A stretch of DNA of 26,013 nt from CBDTYW01 sp965364735 (lineage in GTDB: Bacteria; Actinomycetota; Nitriliruptoria; Nitriliruptorales; Nitriliruptoraceae), in the NCBI GenBank assembly GCA_965364735.1, contig CBDTYW010000016.1, positions 1 to 26,013 on the forward strand, written 5' to 3'. This document shows, in pieces, positions 7,330 through 14,446 of this stretch. The stretch's first letter is position 1, and each line of letters opens with the position of its first letter. Below the pieces are notes generated by a model, which was not told where the DNA came from, did no database searches, and saw only the letters and a list, made by a program, of their open reading frames with translations. The translations under genes and the position numbers were made by a program.

Positions 7330-8073
7330 TCAGACCGACACCTCGGAGTACTCCTCGTAGCCCTGCGCCTCGAGCGTGTCGGCGAGCTCGGCTCCACCGG
7401 AGCGGACGAGCTTGCCCTTGACGAGGACGTGGACGTCATCGGGGGTGATGTAGTTCAGGATGCGGGTGTAGTGCGTGATGATGAGCACGCCCATGGAGTC
7501 GCCGCGGAGTCGGTTGACGCCCTCGGAGACGATGCGCAGCGCGTCGACGTCGAGGCCGGAATCGGTCTCGTCGAGGACGGCCAGCTTCGGCTGCATCAGC
7601 GCCATCTGGAGGATCTCGAAGCGCTTCTTCTCGCCACCGGAGAAGCCCTCGTTGATGGAGCGCTTCATGAAGCCCTCGTCGACCTCGAGGTCGGCCATCT
7701 GGGCCTTGAGCTCGGTCATGAACTGGCGGATCGGGACGTCCTCGCCGCGGCGGGCGTTGACGGCCGTGCGCAGGAAGTTCGTCACCGAGACACCGGGGAT
7801 CTCGACCGGGTACTGCATGGCGAGGAAGACGCCGGCGCGAGCGCGCTCGTCGGGCGCCCAGCCGGTGATGTCGGTGCCGTCGTAGGTGATCGTCCCGCCG
7901 GTGACGGTGTACGCGGGGTGTCCGGCGATCGCGTAGGCGAGCGTGGACTTGCCCGAGCCGTTCGGCCCCATCAGGGCCACGGTGCGGTTGGTGTCGACGT
8001 CGAGGGAGACGCCGTCGAGGATCAGGGTGTCTTCGACCTGGACCTTGAGGTCACGGATCTCGAGGAGTGCCAT
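7330..8073 (-). CDS. sufC: SufC, ABC-type ATPase of the SufBCD complex
   Basis: A 247-residue ABC ATPase with all motifs: Walker A GPNGSGKST (36-44), Q-loop Gln87, signature FSGGEKKR (144-151) and Walker B LAVLDETDSGLD (164-175). The ETDSGLD form is the SufC hallmark. It is a soluble, non-transport ABC protein that drives conformational change in SufB-SufD during cluster assembly. The ATG at 8073 is 12 bases after the Rieske gene stop. There is no transmembrane partner in the operon, as expected. Confidence 0.97.
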   Translation of the reverse strand: MALLEIRDLKVQVEDTLILDGVSLDVDTNRTVALMGPNGSGKSTLAYAIAGHPAYTVTGGTITYDGTDITGWAPDERARAGVFLAMQYPVEIPGVSVTNFLRTAVNARRGEDVPIRQFMTELKAQMADLEVDEGFMKRSINEGFSGGEKKRFEILQMALMQPKLAVLDETDSGLDVDALRIVSEGVNRLRGDSMGVLIITHYTRILNYITPDDVHVLVKGKLVRSGGAELADTLEAQGYEEYSEVSV

Positions 8074-8085
8074 GGGGAGGAGCCT

Positions 8086-8439
8086 TCAGTGGTTGGGCGC
8101 GTCAGCGCCGTTGAGAGCGGAGGAGGTGTCGACGAGCACCTGGCCGTCGGCGGAGACCGAGACGGCGTACGTCGGGACGGGCTTGGTGGCCGGCATGGCC
8201 GACGGCTGCCCGGTGGACAGGTCGAAGGTGGAGCCGTGCAGCGAGCACTCGATGCCGAGCGCGCCGTCGCTGTCGGCCCACACCATGCCCTCGCTCAGGT
8301 CGTACTCCTGATGCGAGCAGGTGTTGTGGACCGCGCGGACGGTGTCGCCGGACCGCACGAGGCAGACCGGGACGCCGTCGAACATCGCAGCGCGGGGCTG
8401 CAGGTCCTCGAGGTCGTCGAGGGACAGTTCGTCGCTCAT
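8086..8439 (-). CDS. Rieske-type [2Fe-2S] ferredoxin of the suf operon
   Basis: A 117-residue soluble Rieske protein. The cluster ligands are C41-S-H43 and C65-S-L-H68, giving the CxH...CxxH pattern of dioxygenase-type Rieske ferredoxins. There is no signal peptide or membrane helix. It sits one base after the sufD stop and 12 bases before sufC. A Rieske ferredoxin between sufD and sufC is standard in actinobacterial suf operons; its role is thought to be electron supply for cluster assembly or a client reaction, but that is not established. The ATG at 8439 was chosen because upstream in-frame sequence lies inside sufD. Confidence 0.93.
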   Translation of the reverse strand: MSDELSLDDLEDLQPRAAMFDGVPVCLVRSGDTVRAVHNTCSHQEYDLSEGMVWADSDGALGIECSLHGSTFDLSTGQPSAMPATKPVPTYAVSVSADGQVLVDTSSALNGADAPNH

Positions 8440-8440
8440 C

Positions 8441-9811
8441 TCAGGCCTCCGGGATGACGATGTTGGTGACGCCCACACGTGAGAGGTCCGTCGAGCTGAT
8501 CTCGGTCTCGAGGTGCTCGAGCGCGCGGTCTCGGACACCGGGGGCCTCGATCTGGTCGAGGACCTCGGTGAAGAACCCGAACACGATGAGGCGCAGGGCC
8601 TCGGCGCGGCTGATGCCTCGCGACTGCAGGTACCAGAGGTAGGAGCCCTCGACCTGTCCGGTCGCGGAGCCGTGACCGGCCTTGACGTCGTGGTTGAAGA
8701 TCTCGAGGAACGGCGTCGAGTCGGCCTTGGCGCCCGGCGTGAGGATCAGCGACCGGTTGGTCTCGTCCGTGACGGTGCCGTTGGCGTGCTCACCGATGAG
8801 CACGTTGCCGCGGAAGACCGTGCGGCACTTGCCCTGGAGCGCACCCTTGAAGAGCGTGTCCGAGGTGGCATGCGACGCGATGTGGCGGACGTACGGCTGG
8901 AGGTCGAAGTGCTGGCCCTCATCCGCGAAGTAGATGCCGCGGATGAACGCGGAGCCGCCCTTGCCGACGAGGTCGGCCTCGGGGCGCAGGCGCACCGTGG
9001 TGCCACCGACGTTGACCGACATGTGGCGGAACGTGGCGTCACGACCGACCGCGGCCTTCTGCAGGCTGAGGTGGACGACGTCGCCCGACCACTCCTGCAT
9101 CGAGACGACCGAGATCTGGGCGGCGTCGCCGATGACGATCTCGGCGACCTCGTCGACGAGCACGCCGGAGGTGTCCTCCGGGGAGGTGTGCTCGATGTAG
9201 AGCATCGCCTTCGCGTGGTGCTCCGCGACCGCGAGGACACGGGGCAGGTGCACTCCCGTGCGCGTCGCGTGGACGTGGATGCCGATCGGGCCTGCGATCT
9301 CGACGTTCGCCGGGACGTGGACGAACACGCCACCGTCCCAGGCTGCGTCGTTGGCCGCGATGGTGCGGTCCTCGGCGACGCCGGAGACCGACTCCCCGAG
9401 GGTCGTCAGCGACCCGAGGTGCTTCGCGACGAGGTCTTCGTGCGAGGAGGACGCGTCGGCCAGCGAGAGGACGACCAGTCCCTTCGCCGCGGCAGCTTCG
9501 GAGACGAAGACGCCGGAGACGACGCCGTCGATGATCGTGACGAGCGCCGCAGGCTCCTGCGAAGCAGCGAGCGACTCCGGCGCGGTGGCCGTGGGCTCGG
9601 TGCCGTCCGCGGCCAGCGGTGCGTCGGTCTTGACCAGCTTGTGGAACGGCGTCGAGCGCCAGAACTCGTCGAGGCGGCTGTTGGGCCAGGACCGGTCCGC
9701 GTACTGCTTGAGGGCAGCACCGCGGCGCTCGGTCAGCCACGATGCCTCGTCGGCGCGCGTCTGGAGCGCCTCCGACGAGATCGTGTCGAAGGTGAAGGTG
9801 GAGGTGGTCAT
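8441..9811 (-). CDS. sufD: SufD, Fe-S cluster assembly scaffold subunit
   Basis: A 456-residue member of the SufB/SufD right-handed beta-helix family. Recognisable elements are the N-terminal helical region with WRSTPF, the beta-helix repeats, and the conserved C-terminal block (KAGHGSATGQVEGSYLWYLQSRGISRAEALRLI is the region, about residues 370-405). SufD forms a heterodimer with SufB and binds SufC; it is important for iron entry. Its ATG overlaps the sufB stop (ATGA), indicating coupled translation. Confidence 0.96.
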   Translation of the reverse strand: MTTSTFTFDTISSEALQTRADEASWLTERRGAALKQYADRSWPNSRLDEFWRSTPFHKLVKTDAPLAADGTEPTATAPESLAASQEPAALVTIIDGVVSGVFVSEAAAAKGLVVLSLADASSSHEDLVAKHLGSLTTLGESVSGVAEDRTIAANDAAWDGGVFVHVPANVEIAGPIGIHVHATRTGVHLPRVLAVAEHHAKAMLYIEHTSPEDTSGVLVDEVAEIVIGDAAQISVVSMQEWSGDVVHLSLQKAAVGRDATFRHMSVNVGGTTVRLRPEADLVGKGGSAFIRGIYFADEGQHFDLQPYVRHIASHATSDTLFKGALQGKCRTVFRGNVLIGEHANGTVTDETNRSLILTPGAKADSTPFLEIFNHDVKAGHGSATGQVEGSYLWYLQSRGISRAEALRLIVFGFFTEVLDQIEAPGVRDRALEHLETEISSTDLSRVGVTNIVIPEA

Positions 9812-11259
9812 CCCACGGCCCCTTCCATCTCGAGGTCGATGAGACGGTTGAGCTCGACGGCGTACTCCATCGGGAGCTCACGAGCGATCGGCTCGATGAA
9901 CCCGCGGACGATCATGGCCGTGGCCTCGTCCTCGCCGATGCCGCGCGCCTGCATGTAGAAGAGCTGGTCGTCGCTGATCCGCGAGGCGGTGGCCTCGTGC
10001 TCGATCGTGGCGTCGTCCTGGTCGATCTGCATGTAGGGGTAGGTGTCCGTGCGGGACTCCTCGTCCAGCATCAGCGCGTCACACTTCACGGCCGAGCGAG
10101 CACCGGTGGCGCCCTCCTGGATGTGGACGAGACCGCGGTAGGACGTGCGACCCGAACCCTTGGAGACCGACTTCGACAGGATGTTCGAGGTGGTGTTCGG
10201 AGCGGCGTGCACCATCTTGGCGCCCGCGTCCTGGTGCTGACCGTCGGCGGCGTAGGCGACCGAGATGACCTCACCCTTCGCGCCCGGCTCCATGAGCCAG
10301 ACCGCCGGGTACTTCATCGTCAGCTTCGAGCCGATGTTGCCGTCGATCCACTCCATCGTCGCGTTGCGGTAGGCCGCTGCACGCTTGGTGACGAGGTTGT
10401 AGACGTTGGTCGACCAGTTCTGGATCGTCGTGTAGCGGACGCGAGCGCCCTCCTTGACGATGATCTCGACGACCGCGGAGTGCAGCGAGTCGGAGGAGTA
10501 CGTGGGCGCGGTGCAGCCCTCGACGTAGTGGATGTGCGAGCCCGGCTCCGCGATGATCAGCGTGCGCTCGAACTGGCCCATGTTCTCCTTGTTGATGCGG
10601 AAGTACGCCTGGAGCGGGATGTCGACCGAGACGCCCGGCGGCACCCAGATGAAGGATCCACCCGACCAGACGGCCGTGTTCAGCGCGGCGAACTTGTTGT
10701 CGTTCGGCGGGATGATCGTGGCGAAGTGCTTGCGGAAGAGCTCCTCGTGGTCACGCAGCGCGGAGTCGGTGTCGAGGAAGAGAACTCCCTGCTCCTCAAG
10801 GTCCTCACGCACCTTGTGGTAGACGACCTCGGACTCGTACTGGGCGGCGACGCCTGCGACGAGACGCTCCTGCTCAGCGGCGGGGATCCCGAGGCGGTCG
10901 TAGGTCTCCTTGATGTCCGCGGGCAGGTCCTCCCACGTGTTCGCCTGCTTCTCCGTCGCGCGGACGAAGTAGAAGATGTCGTCGAACTTGATGCCGTCGA
11001 GCGCGCCACCCCAGTTGGGCATGGGGCGACGGAGGAACGCGTCGTAGGACCGCATGCGGAGGTCCCGCATCCAGGCCGGCTCCTGCTTGATCTCGGAGAT
11101 CTCGGCGACGGTCTCACGGGTCAGGCCACGCTTCGAGGTGAAGCTGTAGTCCTTCTCGGAGTCGTGCCAGCCGAACTTGTAGGACTCGAGGTCGTCAGCG
11201 ATCTTCTGCTGGTTCGCGCGGGCGGTGCCGGCCTCGGGGGCGCTGGGGGTGGCGCTCAT
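9808..11259 (-). CDS. sufB: SufB, Fe-S cluster assembly scaffold subunit
   Basis: A 483-residue SufB with the family's usual length and strong motifs: WMRDLRMRSYDAF near the N-terminus, SGGSFIWVPPGVSVDIPLQAYFRIN-type beta-helix entry, and a C-terminal EHEATASRISDDQLFYMQARGI block. No intein interrupts it, although actinobacterial SufB genes sometimes carry one. SufB holds the nascent cluster within SufB-SufC2-SufD. The ATG at 11259 has AGGAG 7 bases upstream, in the 42-base gap after the regulator gene. Confidence 0.97.
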   Translation of the reverse strand: MSATPSAPEAGTARANQQKIADDLESYKFGWHDSEKDYSFTSKRGLTRETVAEISEIKQEPAWMRDLRMRSYDAFLRRPMPNWGGALDGIKFDDIFYFVRATEKQANTWEDLPADIKETYDRLGIPAAEQERLVAGVAAQYESEVVYHKVREDLEEQGVLFLDTDSALRDHEELFRKHFATIIPPNDNKFAALNTAVWSGGSFIWVPPGVSVDIPLQAYFRINKENMGQFERTLIIAEPGSHIHYVEGCTAPTYSSDSLHSAVVEIIVKEGARVRYTTIQNWSTNVYNLVTKRAAAYRNATMEWIDGNIGSKLTMKYPAVWLMEPGAKGEVISVAYAADGQHQDAGAKMVHAAPNTTSNILSKSVSKGSGRTSYRGLVHIQEGATGARSAVKCDALMLDEESRTDTYPYMQIDQDDATIEHEATASRISDDQLFYMQARGIGEDEATAMIVRGFIEPIARELPMEYAVELNRLIDLEMEGAVG

Positions 11260-11301
11260 GTGGTGCTCCTGTGGAGAGTGTCTGTCGGGATGGTCAGGTG
11301 G

Positions 11302-11973
11302 TCAGGAAGTGGTGGCGGTGCCGGCGCCGCGCGTCTCGCGCAGCTGGACCTGGCAGACGCAGCTCTGGTCGCCGCCCGCGATCGTTCCCTTGCGGGAGAC
11401 GGTGAGCTCGTGGCCGAGGACTCGCCTGAAGGCTGCGGCCTCGTAGGCGCAGAGCTCAGGGTGGTCGGCGGCGATCTCCTGGATGGCGCAGTGCTGCTGC
11501 ACGAGCTCGATGCCGTCACCGGTCTCGGAGGCCGAGGCCTCGAAGCCGGCGTCGGAGAGCGCTGCAGCGAGCTGGGCGACGCGCTCGGCCGGGTCCTCGG
11601 AGGTGACGACGTCGGCGTAGGACGCGCTCTGCTTCTCGAGGCGCCACTTGAGGAAGGCGCGCATGCCGTTGCGGCCGTGCTCGTCGGAGATGAAGTCGAT
11701 GAGCTCACGGGCCACGGTGGCGTAGCGCTGCGGGAACAGCGCCTGCGCGTGGTCAGTCAGGTGCCAGGCCCGCGATGGACGTCCCGGCCCGGAGGCCGCG
11801 GTCTCGACGTCGCGGACGAGACCGTCGTCGACGAGGCGGGAGAGATGCTTGCGGAGGGCAGCGTCGGAGATCCCCAGATGTGCTGCCAGCTCGCTCGCCG
11901 TCTGTGCTCCCTCGACGTGCAGCCGGTTCACGAGCGCAGCCCGCTGCTCACCGAGCAGCGAAACGAGCGACAT
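11302..11973 (-). CDS. sufR: SufR-like iron-sulfur-sensing transcriptional repressor
   Basis: A 223-residue regulator and first gene of the suf operon. Residues 10-70 form a winged helix-turn-helix (TASELAAHLGISDAALRKHLSRL; wing GPGRPSRAWHLT). The C-terminal part carries cysteines at 162, 175, 205 and 207, in the pattern H-C-x12-C ... SCVC typical of SufR proteins, which bind an Fe-S cluster and repress suf genes when it is present. I use the ATG at 11973. An in-frame ATG at 12036 would add 21 residues, but that stretch runs through the palindromic operator and looks non-coding. No strong Shine-Dalgarno precedes 11973. Confidence 0.88.
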   Translation of the reverse strand: MSLVSLLGEQRAALVNRLHVEGAQTASELAAHLGISDAALRKHLSRLVDDGLVRDVETAASGPGRPSRAWHLTDHAQALFPQRYATVARELIDFISDEHGRNGMRAFLKWRLEKQSASYADVVTSEDPAERVAQLAAALSDAGFEASASETGDGIELVQQHCAIQEIAADHPELCAYEAAAFRRVLGHELTVSRKGTIAGGDQSCVCQVQLRETRGAGTATTS

Positions 11974-11982
11974 GACGTCTGT

Positions 11983-12002
11983 GGGCACTTCTGGGGCACT
12001 TC
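11983..12002. repeat. Two 9-bp direct repeats in the suf leader
   Basis: GGGCACTTC occurs at 11983-11991 and 11994-12002, an 11-bp period (about one helical turn), between the sufR start and the palindrome. It could be a second protein-binding site or chance. Confidence 0.5.
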
Positions 12003-12012
12003 CGGGAGTTCT

Positions 12013-12028
12013 ACAACCATCTGGTTGT
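12013..12028. promoter_or_regulatory. Candidate SufR operator (CAAC-N6-GTTG palindrome)
   Basis: ACAACCA-TC-TGGTTGT is a 7-bp perfect inverted repeat with a 2-base centre, 40 bases upstream of the sufR ATG. Its core matches CAAC-N6-GTTG, the SufR recognition pattern described in cyanobacteria. The position at the operon head and the presence of sufR as first gene support autorepression. A matching -10/-35 pair could not be placed with confidence. Confidence 0.6.
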
Positions 12029-12259
12029 GAAACCATAGGGCCCGGTGGGTTGTTCCCGCAAGCACGTGCGGCCATGTCCATCGCGGTGCGCACACATGCC
12101 GTCAGCGCGACTCCACCAGAACTGGCGGCCGGCGGTGGCTCACGACGGAAATCGTCAGGCGCGGCGCACGTGACCTGGGGCACGCGGGCCATGTCGCCTG
12201 CGCCACTCGGCCCGTTCGCGCGCAGGACAGACACCGCCGAGCGTCCCATCAACACCCCA

Positions 12260-12289
12260 TTGACGCCGAACCTCGCGCGCTCCTACTGT
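12260..12289 (+). promoter_or_regulatory. Promoter-like pair without an obvious gene
   Basis: TTGACG (12260-12265) and TACTGT (12284-12289) are 18 bases apart on the plus strand, a good match to a sigma-70/HrdB-type promoter. All annotated genes for 7 kb on either side are on the minus strand, so its transcript would be a short RNA or antisense to the end of the transglutaminase-like gene. Confidence 0.4.
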
Positions 12290-12399
12290 TGTCGGAACGG
12301 CGAGGGAGCAGGCCTTGCCGGCACCGACAACGACGACCGTCGCTTCACGCGACACACCTGTGACGTCAGGCGCGAACCGAAGGTGGAGAGGTCCACCAC

Positions 12400-12495
12400 G
12401 TGACCAGGCCCACAAAGGTGCCTCCTCGTTGGGACGGTGCGGAGAACCCCGTGACAGGCAGTGGTACCGACGCGATCAGCCGCGTGTCGGGGTGA
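12400..12495 (+). CDS. Possible 31-residue peptide (very tentative)
   Basis: A GTG-initiated frame of 31 codons with GAGAGG 8 bases upstream, beginning VTRPTKVPPRWDG and ending in TGA. It lies about 100 bases downstream of the promoter-like pair at 12260, and its stop falls inside the loop of the 11-bp inverted repeat. Size and lack of homology make this weak; it is recorded because it is the only frame with an RBS in the orphan transcript. Confidence 0.15.
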   Translation: MTRPTKVPPRWDGAENPVTGSGTDAISRVSG

Positions 12496-12523
12496 GACGA
12501 CACCACGCCGGGCGGGGTTCTCC
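12441..12523. repeat. 11-bp perfect inverted repeat with 61-base loop
   Basis: GGAGAACCCCG (12441-12451) is the exact reverse complement of CGGGGTTCTCC (12513-12523). It lies just past the 3' end of the transglutaminase-like gene. As RNA it could close a long stem-loop on either strand; a short GGGG-TTCT-CCCC hairpin followed by TGTT overlaps its right arm. Confidence 0.6.
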
Positions 12524-12548
12524 CCTGTTCCGGCTCAGACCGCCGCCC

Positions 12549-13406
12549 TCATGCGTCGAGGTGCTGGATGCGGACGCCGGTGACCAGCTCATGATCGGCC
12601 GGACCAGTCCACGACGTGCGCAGCGACGGGCAGTCCGTCGCGTCGCGGCCCATCGCGATGTCGACGTGGTCCTCCCCCGCGGCGACCCCGGTGAACGGGT
12701 CGAACGCGAACCAGCCGGAGCCGGGGACCGCGATCTCGATCCATGCCGTGACGTTGCCGAGTCCGTCCTCGTCGACGGAGTCGTCATCGGCGAGGAAGCC
12801 GGTGACGAGACGCGCGGGGATCCCGGCGACGCGCAGCGCCCCGATGACGGCGTGGACCGCTTCGGCGTCCGTCGCGGCACCGCTGGCGAGGATGACGCCA
12901 GCGAAGGTCCTCGACCCCTGCTCATCGTCAGCTGGCCCAAGGGTGAGCGCGCCGGTGACCGCCAGCGAGAGCGCTCGCGCCAGGCTCGCGACGTCATCGG
13001 CGCCGACTTCTGAGACCAGCGCCGCGACGGTCGGCAGGAACGCGGGCTTCCACCGCACCGCAGGGCTGTGCGCCAGGTACTCGGCGTGGTCGTCGCTGAA
13101 CGCACGGTCCGTGAGCGCGTCGACCGGGGCGTCGCCGGCCGGCGGGCGTGGCCGGGTCTCGACGACGACGTCGAAGGTGACCTCGAGCTCCTCGTGTGCC
13201 TGCGTGACGCCGAAGGCGGTCACGCGGGTCCCGAAGTAGTCCGTCCACGAGTTGTCCCGCGACGGCGGGTGGGTCTCGAAGGTGCCCTGACGGACGATGC
13301 GTTGATGTGCGTCATGTCGTGGCTGCACCCGGGCGACGACCTGGGCCTCGACCACGGGAGAAGGGGACGTGCGGCGCGACGTCCAGCGGATCGACAGGAG
13401 ACTCAC
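12549..13406 (-). CDS. Transglutaminase-like protein lacking catalytic Cys and His
   Basis: A 285-residue protein matching the N-terminal beta domain plus transglutaminase core seen in ATP-grasp/alpha-E operons. The start is a GTG at 13406 that overlaps the alpha-E stop (GTGA), with GGGAG about 7 bases upstream. The N-terminal 85 residues form the beta-sandwich region; the core runs from about 100 to 260. The fold landmarks are present: LRVAGIPARLVTGFL, AWIEI, GSGWFAFDPFTG, and AMGRDATDCP. The active residues are not: the usual GVCQDFA reads GAATDAE (Cys to Ala178), and the usual HAW reads TAW (His to Thr220). Only the Asp of FDP (Asp236) remains. It is therefore probably not a protease or transglutaminase, and may act as a binding subunit. 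Confidence 0.85.
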   Translation of the reverse strand: MSLLSIRWTSRRTSPSPVVEAQVVARVQPRHDAHQRIVRQGTFETHPPSRDNSWTDYFGTRVTAFGVTQAHEELEVTFDVVVETRPRPPAGDAPVDALTDRAFSDDHAEYLAHSPAVRWKPAFLPTVAALVSEVGADDVASLARALSLAVTGALTLGPADDEQGSRTFAGVILASGAATDAEAVHAVIGALRVAGIPARLVTGFLADDDSVDEDGLGNVTAWIEIAVPGSGWFAFDPFTGVAAGEDHVDIAMGRDATDCPSLRTSWTGPADHELVTGVRIQHLDA

Positions 13407-14446
13407 TGCTGTGCTCCCTGCTCGGCCCACGACCCACCTGGCGTCACGAGGTCCCCCGCCGCGAACATCCCCGTGGAGGAGACCGCGAGCCGACGCGTCG
13501 GCTCGGACACGGTGTGCTGCCCACCCAGCGGGAGGTGCCGGAAGTACGCGCTGGCCACGCGCGACGAGACGTCCTGCATCGCAGCCTGGACGCTGTCGAG
13601 GAACTCGGAGAGCCCACCTTCGAGCAGCTCTTCGTACTCGCGGAACTCGATCGCGGAGCGGATCCGTCCGATCCGACGCACCGCAGCCGAGGACCGCTGG
13701 TCACCCGCCATCTTCTGCAGCATCGTCTCTGCTGAGCGCAGCGCCCACAGCAGGCTCCGCGGGAAGTCCGACTCGAAGAGCAGGAAGCTCGCGACCTTGG
13801 CGGGCTGCGGCGTGGAGCCGTGCACGCGCCGGTACGCCTCGAGCGCGGACGCTGAGCGCAACGTGGCCACACAGCGGTCGACCGACGGTTCCGGATCGAG
13901 ACCGAAGGTCGCGTCGATGAGGCGCGACGTCATCTCGACCCGCTCGATCTGCCGGCCGAGCGTCAGGAAGCGCCAGCCCTCGTCGCGCTGCATGGTCTCG
14001 TTGGAGACGCCGATGGCGTAGAGGCAACGGTCGCGGACCAGACCGAGCAGCTCGTAGGGGCGCTCGTCGAACCCTGAGTCCCAGTGATCGGACCGCAGCG
14101 CGAGGTGGAGATCGTTGATGGCCTGCCAGAACTCCAGCGAGATGAGCTCGCGCAGCGAGCGGGCGTTCTCCCGAGCGTGGGTCACCGCGGCAAGCAGCGA
14201 GCCGGGGTTGTCACGGTCGAGCACGAGGAACCGACGCACATCGGCTGCGGTCAGCTCGTCATGGCTGGCGTCGTACTCCTCGGACAGGTGCAGGACGTCG
14301 AGCAGGGCTCGGTACGTCGTCGCCTCCTGCCGCGGGTCACCCTCCAGCTGCGCGTGGTAGGTGACGTCGATGATGCGGGCGGTGTCCTCGGCGCGCTCGA
14401 GGTACCGGCCGAGCCAGAACATGTTCTCTGCGAGGCGTGCCAGCAT
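13403..14446 (-). CDS. Alpha-E domain protein (DUF403)
   Basis: A 347-residue, mostly helical protein beginning MLARLAENMFWLGRYLERAED, the signature opening of alpha-E proteins (here within residues 1-21). The family usually runs 300-330 residues. The gene overlaps both neighbours: its ATG shares a base with the stop of the ATP-grasp gene (TGATG), and its stop overlaps the GTG of the transglutaminase-like gene. Alpha-E proteins are consistently encoded between a circularly permuted ATP-grasp and a transglutaminase-fold protein, in a predicted peptide/amide ligase system; their own biochemical role is unknown. Cytoplasmic, no membrane segment. Confidence 0.93.
   Translation of the reverse strand: MLARLAENMFWLGRYLERAEDTARIIDVTYHAQLEGDPRQEATTYRALLDVLHLSEEYDASHDELTAADVRRFLVLDRDNPGSLLAAVTHARENARSLRELISLEFWQAINDLHLALRSDHWDSGFDERPYELLGLVRDRCLYAIGVSNETMQRDEGWRFLTLGRQIERVEMTSRLIDATFGLDPEPSVDRCVATLRSASALEAYRRVHGSTPQPAKVASFLLFESDFPRSLLWALRSAETMLQKMAGDQRSSAAVRRIGRIRSAIEFREYEELLEGGLSEFLDSVQAAMQDVSSRVASAYFRHLPLGGQHTVSEPTRRLAVSSTGMFAAGDLVTPGGSWAEQGAQQ

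Larger units (their letters stand above)
12037..12548. other. Non-coding gap between the suf operon and the transglutaminase gene
   Basis: About 510 bases (575 counting from the sufR start) hold no convincing protein gene. The stretch contains the suf promoter region, a plus-strand promoter-like pair at 12260-12289, an 11-bp inverted repeat at 12441-12523, and one very short reading frame at 12400-12495. Open frames crossing it on either strand have low-complexity Arg/Pro composition and look like shadows. Confidence 0.6.

Noticed and set aside
9997..12030. A 677-codon plus-strand frame antisense to sufB and sufR
   Set aside because: The minus strand carries unmistakable SufB and SufR. The antisense product has the low-complexity Arg/Asp/Gly pattern of a GC-rich shadow.
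11974..12548. Upstream extension of sufR to codons near 12255
   Set aside because: The extra 94 residues would run through the operator palindrome, have no family match and are Pro/Ala/Arg-rich; the winged helix starts right after the ATG at 11973.
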